From Clostridiales bacterium UBA1248 (lineage in GTDB: Bacteria > Bacillota > Clostridia > Oscillospirales > CAG-272): 22,338 nucleotides of DNA. This document shows positions 16,802 through 22,338 of the stretch, one piece after another. Made by a program: the position numbers and the translations under genes. Below the pieces are notes generated by a model. That model was not told where the DNA came from and searched no databases. It saw only the letters and a program-made list of their open reading frames with translations. The stretch spans positions 2,106-24,443 of the forward strand of contig DBWC01000025.1 in the NCBI GenBank assembly GCA_002308615.1, read 5' to 3'. Position 1 is the first letter of the stretch. Each line of letters begins with the position of its first letter.

Positions 16802-17856
16802 TTTATTTCCACGCTTACGCCGGTCCTTGCCGACTCGTAAACAGCGTCGATTATCTTCATGAGCCATACGCCGTCCTCGGCGGGCGCCAGACATTCGCGT
16901 TTGCCCTCCGCGGCGTCAACAAAACCTCTTATCTCGGAAATGAACGCCGGATCGAAACGGAACGAATGCTCGCCCTCCGGAGTAAAGGTTATGAATTTAC
17001 CGTCTTTCGTTGTCAGAATACGCATTTCGTTTACGGACGTGCCCGCTTTGGTACCGAAAAGCTGAACGTCGCCGACGTCGCCCTCGATATTAAGGTTGAA
17101 GCTCGCTTCGATAGACAGCGTAAGTCCGTTGTCAAATCGGACCATCGCGGCGCAGAGATCCTCTACCGTGTAGGGATGCTCGCCCTGATTAACGACCCAG
17201 CCCTGCGCGCTTTCCGCACGGTGCATTCCCAGATTGTCATACGTCACGCCGAAAGCCGTGACCGGCTTCGGATTGCCGGCTAAATATCTTGTCAGGTCTA
17301 TTACGTGTACGCCTAAGTCTATCAAAGGACCGCCGCCGGAGAATTTCTTGTCTCCGAACCAGCCGCCGGGGCAGCCGTTCTGGCGCAGATACGTCGCTTT
17401 AGCGTAGTAGATATCGCCGAACGTGCCTTCGTTCACGAGTCTTTTGACGGTGTCCGCGTCCTCACCGAAGCGGCGGACAAAACCGAGCTGCAGAAGCTTT
17501 CCGGCTTTCTTCGCTTCGTCGTACATCTGTTGCGCTTCTTTGGCGTTCAACGCCATCGGCTTTTCGCATAAAACGTTTGCGCCGCCGCGCAGAGCCGTTA
17601 TCGTGCAGTCCTTGTGCGCGCTGTTCCATACGCAGACGCTCACGCAGTCAAGCTGCTCGTTTTTCATCATTTCCGCCGCATCCGTATATTTTTTCGGGAA
17701 GCCGTATTTTTCCGCAAAAGCGTCGAGTTTTTTCTCGTCTATATCGCAGCAGGCTGCGAGCTCAGCTCTGCCTTCCGCTTCAAGCTCTTTGTAACCTTTC
17801 ATGTGCCAGTGGCTTATGCCGCCGGTGCCTATAATGCCTATCCTCGTTTTTTTCAT
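16798..17856 (-). CDS. Gfo/Idh/MocA-family NAD(P)-dependent oxidoreductase
   Basis: 352-aa sugar or cyclitol dehydrogenase-like protein. It has an N-terminal Rossmann fold with GIIGTGGIS (7-15), an acidic residue after strand 2 (CCDID, 36-40) favouring NAD, the family EKP motif (Glu98-Lys99-Pro100) whose Lys is catalytic in relatives, and the GGGPLIDLGVHVID stretch (174-187) with conserved Asp and His of the active site. The substrate cannot be told from sequence; myo-inositol-like or glucose-type sugars are usual. It lies 2 nt after the isomerase-like gene, whose last codons carry its GGGAG ribosome-binding site, and overlaps proB by 4 nt. Pairing of such an oxidoreductase with a TIM-barrel isomerase is common in sugar or inositol operons. 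Confidence 0.92.
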   Translation of the reverse strand: MKKTRIGIIGTGGISHWHMKGYKELEAEGRAELAACCDIDEKKLDAFAEKYGFPKKYTDAAEMMKNEQLDCVSVCVWNSAHKDCTITALRGGANVLCEKPMALNAKEAQQMYDEAKKAGKLLQLGFVRRFGEDADTVKRLVNEGTFGDIYYAKATYLRQNGCPGGWFGDKKFSGGGPLIDLGVHVIDLTRYLAGNPKPVTAFGVTYDNLGMHRAESAQGWVVNQGEHPYTVEDLCAAMVRFDNGLTLSIEASFNLNIEGDVGDVQLFGTKAGTSVNEMRILTTKDGKFITFTPEGEHSFRFDPAFISEIRGFVDAAEGKRECLAPAEDGVWLMKIIDAVYESARTGVSVEIK

Positions 17857-17858
17857 AT

Positions 17859-18713
17859 TCAGTTCTCCCTTATGGTTTTCTTTAAAAATTCCACCGCCAT
17901 GCCTATATCCTTCGCGGGATCTTCCCCGGCTTCGCGCTCTATCGTCAAGAACCCTTTGAAGCCTATATCATCGAGCGCTTTGAGATATGTCGGGAAGCCC
18001 ACGCTGCCCTCTCCGAGCGGTACCTCGCGGAAAAACGATATGCCCGCTATATCCTCCGGCGCCGGCGTGACGCCGTATATATATTCGGGATTCGTTTTGT
18101 GAAGCATAACGCCGTCTTTCGCGTGCGTGTGGACGATGTATTTTTTCAGATTGTGCACGGCGGCTGCCGGATCGTCTCCCGTTACCATAACGAGGTTCGC
18201 CGGGTCTAAATTGACGCCGACGCCCGTCGAGCCGAGACTGTCAAGAAAGCTCTTTAACACCGCTGACGTTTCCGGTCCTGTCTCGACCGCGAAATGTGAA
18301 CCGATGGAATCCGCGTATTCCGCGAGCTGACGGCAGGCGTCCTGCATTATCTTATATCTTTCATGTCCGGGATCCGACGGCACGACGCCTATATGCGTCG
18401 TTACGACGTCCGTTTCAAGATCCTTTGCAAGATCGAGTATGCGTTTTGATTTTTCTATCAAGCCGGGATTCAGTTCCGCGTGACCGAAGCCGCGTCCGAG
18501 GTCTCCGCAGATCGCCGAGAACACAAGGCCGTTTGATTTAACGTAGTCGAGCAGTTCTTTGCGCGCCGTGCCTTTTAAGTTTTCCGGCGAGTTTTCACCG
18601 GACGTCGCATACATCTGTAAGCCCTGAGCGCCTATCGCGGCGGCTTTTTTTATCGCTTCCCTTGTCGGCAAACGAAAAGAATCGACCATTACGCCTATCG
18701 GAAATGAATACAT
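17859..18713 (-). CDS. Sugar phosphate isomerase/epimerase-like TIM-barrel protein
   Basis: 284 aa from ATG 18711-18713 (MYSFPIGVMVDSF), which has a strong Shine-Dalgarno AAGGAG (18728-18723) 9 nt upstream; a longer frame to 18755 would pass through the ribosome-binding site and -10 region. Xylose-isomerase-like / AP-endonuclease-2-type barrel: Glu144 in VETG, Asp170 in NLDPAN, the HTHAKD motif (195-200) and Glu259 in TIERE are the expected divalent-metal ligands at strand ends. Relatives include IolE/IolI-like dehydratases and isomerases and tagatose/psicose epimerases; the exact reaction is not readable. First gene of a five-gene operon ending in proC. Confidence 0.9.
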   Translation of the reverse strand: MYSFPIGVMVDSFRLPTREAIKKAAAIGAQGLQMYATSGENSPENLKGTARKELLDYVKSNGLVFSAICGDLGRGFGHAELNPGLIEKSKRILDLAKDLETDVVTTHIGVVPSDPGHERYKIMQDACRQLAEYADSIGSHFAVETGPETSAVLKSFLDSLGSTGVGVNLDPANLVMVTGDDPAAAVHNLKKYIVHTHAKDGVMLHKTNPEYIYGVTPAPEDIAGISFFREVPLGEGSVGFPTYLKALDDIGFKGFLTIEREAGEDPAKDIGMAVEFLKKTIREN

Positions 18714-18734
18714 GGTTTTTATCTCCTTTTCTTT

Positions 18735-18758
18735 ATATTGTTTATGATACCACAATAT
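18735..18758. promoter_or_regulatory. Inverted repeat centred on the -10 box, possible operator
   Basis: ATATTGT (18735-18741) and ACAATAT (18752-18758) form a perfect 7-bp inverted repeat with a 10-nt spacer, whose centre coincides with the centre of the -10 hexamer. A second small palindrome, ATTGTCAAT (18765-18773), covers the -35. Both share the ATTGT half-site. The placement fits repressor binding, but the DNA is AT-rich and chance is possible. Confidence 0.4.
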
Positions 18759-18772
18759 TTCTTAATTGTCAA
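18744..18772 (-). promoter_or_regulatory. Near-consensus sigma-A promoter of the isomerase-Gfo/Idh-proBAC operon
   Basis: On the - strand TTGACA (18772-18767), a 17-nt spacer, then TATCAT (18749-18744). A transcription start is expected around 18737. The -35 begins 6 nt after the stop of the upstream lipoprotein gene, so the operon has its own strong promoter. No other promoter was seen before proB, which implies that proBAC depend on it. Confidence 0.8.
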
Positions 18773-18778
18773 TATTTT

Positions 18779-21535
18779 TTATTTAATTATAAGAACGCAT
18801 CTGTATTTTTCAACTCTCACCGCGCTTTGTCCCTCCGCCTCCGTCACGGTGCAGTCGTACGGGTCGTAAATATAGTATTTCCCGTATCCCTGCCCGCCTA
18901 CGTTTATTGATTTTACGCTGTTTGATGAGTTTGCTATGTATACGACGGTTTTGCCGTCGTCTTCACGTTTGTATTCCGATATGAACACTCCGGATTTGAC
19001 TGACGCGTTCATCGGACGCGCACAGTATTTTGAAAGCTCCGCTCCTATGTCGGCGCCGGTTATGCCGCTCTTCAACGACTTCATAACGGTCTTGAATTCT
19101 TCTTCGTTTCTCTGATCGGAGCACATGGACGGCTGCGTATCGGTCCAGATTATTATTCCGCCCGCTTTTTTGAATTCCGCGAGCTTTTCCGCCGCTTCAA
19201 GGCTCAGCACGTCAACGTACGGCATTATTATAACGGAATATTCGCCGAATCCGATCTTTATTTTTCCGTCCTTTACCTGCGCCGCCGAAACGCTCTGATC
19301 GTCTATCACGGTAAAATCAAAGCCCGATTTCAGTATTTCAAGGCAAAGATGCTGGAAACGGCGGTTTACAAGCGACGGTGTCTTTTTGCTTGTATAGTCA
19401 AAATGATCTCCCGTCGCCGTGTACGACGCCCTTACCGTGTCCACGGGACAGAACACGCCTATCCCGGACGTCGTGACCGCCGTATCGAGCAGTACGTTTA
19501 TCCTGCCGACGTAATCGGTGAGCTTCTGCAGATCTGACGCCGGTATGTCGCCGTCGCCGCATATCACGGTGTACGTGTTCGCGCCGAAAAGCGAGGCGAG
19601 CGTCGCGCCGCCGATCGTGTATTTCAGCGGATCGGAGAAGAACGGAGCGTTTGATACAGCGGACGGCGTAAATTCAAGATGGACCTTAGTTTTGCCCGCG
19701 TTTTTCGCCGCGGAGGAGACGAATTTCAGCCCCATGAAATTGCCTATATCCGTGCCCTCTGTAAGCAGTCTGTCAGGCTCTACCTGCAGTATATCGCCGC
19801 CGGGTATGCCCATGGCGCCGCAAAGCTGCAAAAAGTCGCCGCCGTACGTCTCTATCTGTCTTTGTATGTTTTCTTCAAATAACAGATGTCCGGACGATAA
19901 AACGCCGTTTTTCTCACACCATTTTGCTATCTGCTCAAAGTACGACGTGCGGAACATCTCCGACACGGTCTGATAGAAATTCACGCGTACGAGCCTGTCG
20001 TGATCCGTATTTCCGGCGTACAGCGAATACAAATTATCTTCTATACGGTAGCCGTGCATTTCTTTGAATTTTTCCGGAAGCTTATCCGTCCATACGACGT
20101 AATTCTTCATGTCGCGGTTGCCTAACTGCGGCTCGTCGGTAAAGAACGCCTCCACGTAATCAAACGTGCTGCCTAACTTTTCCTTGTATTTTTCATACGT
20201 CAGATCAAGAAAACGCTTTACCGCGTCCGGATTCAAAAGATCCACGTCGCGCAGAGTCGTAAAGTCGGTCGGGTCTTCTTTGTTCTGATTCGTTACGCGC
20301 CTGCCGTAGACGTAAACCGTATATTTTCCGCTGTTCTTTACATTTATCTGATTACCGTCCGTTTGCAAACGCTCTGCTTTGCCGTCTTTGATAAGGTCCG
20401 CGCCGGCGATTTTTATATAATTATCCGGTAAAGTATAGTTTATATCGCCTTCGCCTTCAAGCTTTATAAGCTCTATGCCCGTCGCCTCGTATTCGTCGTG
20501 ATCTTTTAACACCAGACCGAACGCCTTGCCGCTCGGCCACTGATATTCGTCGTATATCCAGAGGTGCAGATCTAAATCGTGCGATCTGTCAAACGCTTTT
20601 TTCAGTATTTCAAACTCGCCGTCGTTTAACAGATAATCCTGTGTGAAGCGGACGTTTGTAACTACGCCGCCGTAGCCGTTGTTTATCAGCTTTGACGCGG
20701 TGAATCCGTACGCGTTGTCAAAGCAGTACAGCAGTTTTTTCGGTTTGTAAGCGTTATCCGGCGTGACGAATTCGTTACCTTTGTAATACGCGGAAAGATC
20801 AGGTTTTTCAACGGTTTCTTTGGTTTTGCTCTTTATGCCGTCAAAGGCTTTCGCTTCTTTTTCCGTTTTGAAAAAAGCGTAGCTGTATATGATAAACGTG
20901 TCAGTCGTGTTCGCGTTGTTTTCAAACATATCCATGCGGAGATCCGTGTAATTTCCCTCCACGGGTTTGTCGTCCGCGGCTATGAACAAAACGACGCTCT
21001 CTTTCAGATCGAGTATTATTTTGCGTTCGCCCGTTCCACCGTAGGAAAAGCGGTACGTGGGGTAAGAGGCGGGGTTATGCACGCTCTCCGTCTTATATCT
21101 TATGTCGCCCTGCATATCGTCGCGCGACGTATAAAGCATTATCACAAAATACGGATAATCGTCAATGCTGAATTTCCCTTCGGGCAGCGGCAGCGTCATA
21201 TACGGATCGAAGCAGTACGTAGGATCGGAGGCGCTTCCCGCGGGCAGAAAATTGACTTTCAGCCCGTCGCCGATATATTCGGTCGTAACGTTATATAAAT
21301 TCGAGCAGGAATACGCGTTTTTTTCGTCGCTGAAATCTATATAATAGTCCGGTAAAACGACGGGTTCTTCGACCGGTTTCGTCTCCTCTTCCGTAACTTT
21401 ATCCGTTTCCGTAACGTTTTCCGTCGTTATTTCGGCAGTCGTTTCCTTTGCAGTCGTACTTTCTTCCGGCGCGGAAGCGCACGCGACAGTAAGCACCGTG
21501 AGCGCCGCCAACAAAAATAATAAAGCCTTTTTCAT
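18779..21535 (-). CDS. Large lipoprotein, glycoside-hydrolase-like (resembles GH106-type barrels)
   Basis: 918 aa from ATG 21533-21535 (MKKALLFLLAAL), with AAGGGA just upstream; an ATG at 21556 is rejected because it precedes the signal peptide. The lipobox ends at Cys19 (TVAC). A Thr/Glu-rich spacer (about 20-55) follows, as in surface lipoproteins. Then come an N-terminal beta-sandwich (about 55-245), a barrel-like region (about 260-690) with WIYDEYQWPSG (326-336), FFTDEPQ (Asp467-Glu468) and SSGHLLFEE (His550, Glu554-555), a GATase/flavodoxin-like domain (about 740-797, ending in GGIIIWT), and a C-terminal beta domain. The YDE-WPSG and TDEP motifs resemble GH106-like alpha-L-rhamnosidase families; which acids are catalytic and what the substrate is are inference. 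Likely anchored outside the cell, acting on plant or host glycans. Overlaps the radical SAM gene by 4 nt. Confidence 0.8.
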   Translation of the reverse strand: MKKALLFLLAALTVLTVACASAPEESTTAKETTAEITTENVTETDKVTEEETKPVEEPVVLPDYYIDFSDEKNAYSCSNLYNVTTEYIGDGLKVNFLPAGSASDPTYCFDPYMTLPLPEGKFSIDDYPYFVIMLYTSRDDMQGDIRYKTESVHNPASYPTYRFSYGGTGERKIILDLKESVVLFIAADDKPVEGNYTDLRMDMFENNANTTDTFIIYSYAFFKTEKEAKAFDGIKSKTKETVEKPDLSAYYKGNEFVTPDNAYKPKKLLYCFDNAYGFTASKLINNGYGGVVTNVRFTQDYLLNDGEFEILKKAFDRSHDLDLHLWIYDEYQWPSGKAFGLVLKDHDEYEATGIELIKLEGEGDINYTLPDNYIKIAGADLIKDGKAERLQTDGNQINVKNSGKYTVYVYGRRVTNQNKEDPTDFTTLRDVDLLNPDAVKRFLDLTYEKYKEKLGSTFDYVEAFFTDEPQLGNRDMKNYVVWTDKLPEKFKEMHGYRIEDNLYSLYAGNTDHDRLVRVNFYQTVSEMFRTSYFEQIAKWCEKNGVLSSGHLLFEENIQRQIETYGGDFLQLCGAMGIPGGDILQVEPDRLLTEGTDIGNFMGLKFVSSAAKNAGKTKVHLEFTPSAVSNAPFFSDPLKYTIGGATLASLFGANTYTVICGDGDIPASDLQKLTDYVGRINVLLDTAVTTSGIGVFCPVDTVRASYTATGDHFDYTSKKTPSLVNRRFQHLCLEILKSGFDFTVIDDQSVSAAQVKDGKIKIGFGEYSVIIMPYVDVLSLEAAEKLAEFKKAGGIIIWTDTQPSMCSDQRNEEEFKTVMKSLKSGITGADIGAELSKYCARPMNASVKSGVFISEYKREDDGKTVVYIANSSNSVKSINVGGQGYGKYYIYDPYDCTVTEAEGQSAVRVEKYRCVLIIK

Positions 21536-22338
21536 TTGAATCCCTTTCCCTGCCACAGATCGTATTTGACCATGTATTTGTCTATTTCGTTTAAAACCGT
21601 CACTTTTTTGCGCGTCCAGTCCGGCGCAATAAGCTCGGACAGCGGCGCGTCTCCGGTCAGTCTGCCAATGACCGTCTGCGGCGGCAGATACGTAAGCTGT
21701 TTTGCCGTTATTTGCACGTATTCGTCCCGCGACAGAAGCGGCAGTTCTCCGCTTCCGTACATCCGCGCGAGCTTCGTTTCCGGCACGACGTAGAGCATGT
21801 GTATCTTCACCATGTCAGGCAATAGCGCCGCGGCGAATTTCGCCGTATCGAGCATCTGTTCTTCGTCCTCGCCCGGCAGACCGTTTATTATATGCACGCA
21901 CCGCTTTACGCCGGTTTTTGACAAGGCTTCGTAGCCTTTTATAAACTCTTTTGTGCTCATACAGCGGTTTATAAATTTTGCCGTTTCGTCGGACGACGTC
22001 TGAAGTCCGAGCTCAACGTAAACGTCGGTTTTTGCGGCTAATTCCGCCAGTATTTCAAGTATTTTTTCGTCAAGCGCGTCCGCGCGCGTGGCGATGCTGA
22101 CGCCTACGGCGCCGGGATATGATACGGCTTCCTCGTATTTCCGCTTTAAATACTCCGGGTCGCCGTACGTGTTCGTATGCGCCTGAAAATACGGGATATA
22201 TCCCGTTTCTCCCCACTTGTTTTTTATCATCGCGGCGGATAGATCCAGCTGTTTCGTTACCGGCAGAGAGGAAGACGCCGCAAAATCGCCCGCGCCTCTT
22301 GCCGAGCAGTAAATACAGCCGCCGTATCCTTTTTTCCG
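21532..22338 (-). CDS. Radical SAM protein, TIGR01212/YhcC-like (5' end outside window)
   Basis: The frame is open to the window edge; 268 C-terminal residues are visible and the start lies beyond 22338. The visible N-terminus contains GGCIYC, the last two Cys of the iron-sulfur cluster motif, here in the spaced form of the YhcC-like family; the first Cys must lie upstream. Other family-like stretches are YFQAHTNTYG, VSIATRAD, VELGLQTSSDETAKFINR, HIINGLPGED, KIHMLYVVPETKL and a C-terminal RLTGDAP with a TRKK tail. YhcC-type proteins are about 300 aa and their substrate is not settled. The stop overlaps the ATG of the lipoprotein gene (ATGA, 21532-21535), so the two are co-translated; a functional link is not obvious. 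Confidence 0.9.
   Translation of the reverse strand, partial: RKKGYGGCIYCSARGAGDFAASSSLPVTKQLDLSAAMIKNKWGETGYIPYFQAHTNTYGDPEYLKRKYEEAVSYPGAVGVSIATRADALDEKILEILAELAAKTDVYVELGLQTSSDETAKFINRCMSTKEFIKGYEALSKTGVKRCVHIINGLPGEDEEQMLDTAKFAAALLPDMVKIHMLYVVPETKLARMYGSGELPLLSRDEYVQITAKQLTYLPPQTVIGRLTGDAPLSELIAPDWTRKKVTVLNEIDKYMVKYDLWQGKGFK

Noticed and set aside
16802..16894. N-terminal extension of proB
   Set aside because: The added 31 residues are arginine-rich readings of the upstream oxidoreductase in another frame. The ATGA overlap at 16798-16801 fits the operon pattern.

Overview
The window looks like a chromosomal segment of an anaerobic, probably gut- or rumen-associated member of the Clostridia (Firmicutes). 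Four things point there: the housekeeping order smc-ftsY-rdgB-yhbY-nadD/yqeK/rsfS-leuS, Firmicutes-style short FtsY and ProB, heavy use of ATA (Ile) and AGA/AGG (Arg) codons at moderate GC, and a secreted protein with cohesin-like and dockerin modules. The assignment is by gene content and style only; I cannot name a species. No rRNA, tRNA, CRISPR array, phage or insertion sequence was seen.

Region 1 (1-9071, + strand) is one tightly packed housekeeping operon. It holds smc (5' end cut by the window edge), ftsY, rdgB, yhbY, a single 517-codon frame fusing NadD, YqeK and RsfS, and leuS. Junctions overlap by 1-7 nt or are 4 nt apart, and the operon ends in a strong hairpin terminator that can work in both directions. 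The genes serve chromosome condensation, SRP receptor function, nucleotide-pool cleaning, ribosome maturation and silencing, NAD synthesis, Ap4A breakdown and leucyl-tRNA charging. The triple fusion is the most unusual item: it keeps a near-perfect Shine-Dalgarno and ATG inside the frame, just before the RsfS part.

Region 2 (9073-13914, - strand) is an accessory region. It encodes a large secreted modular protein (1211 aa), a small lipoprotein and a two-TM protein with a zinc-ribbon tail; the last two overlap by 4 nt. The large protein carries four copies of a ~135-residue module, a C-type lectin fold whose halves appear in reversed order, a beta-rich domain, a cohesin-like domain, a four-Cys ribbon and a C-terminal dockerin. 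It is probably a surface or extracellular glycan-binding or scaffold protein.

Region 3 (14011-18772, - strand) reads from a near-consensus promoter at 18744-18772: sugar-phosphate isomerase-like protein, Gfo/Idh/MocA oxidoreductase, proB, proA, proC. The last three junctions are 4-nt ATGA overlaps and the first has a 2-nt gap. Proline biosynthesis is therefore apparently co-transcribed with two sugar (inositol-like) metabolism genes. A 7-bp inverted repeat is centred exactly on the -10 box.

Region 4 (18779-22338, - strand) holds a radical SAM protein (5' end outside the window) whose stop overlaps the start of a 918-aa lipoprotein resembling GH106-like glycoside hydrolases.

No stretch longer than 300 bases is without a gene; the largest gaps are 10107-10278 (172 nt) and 13915-14010 (96 nt).
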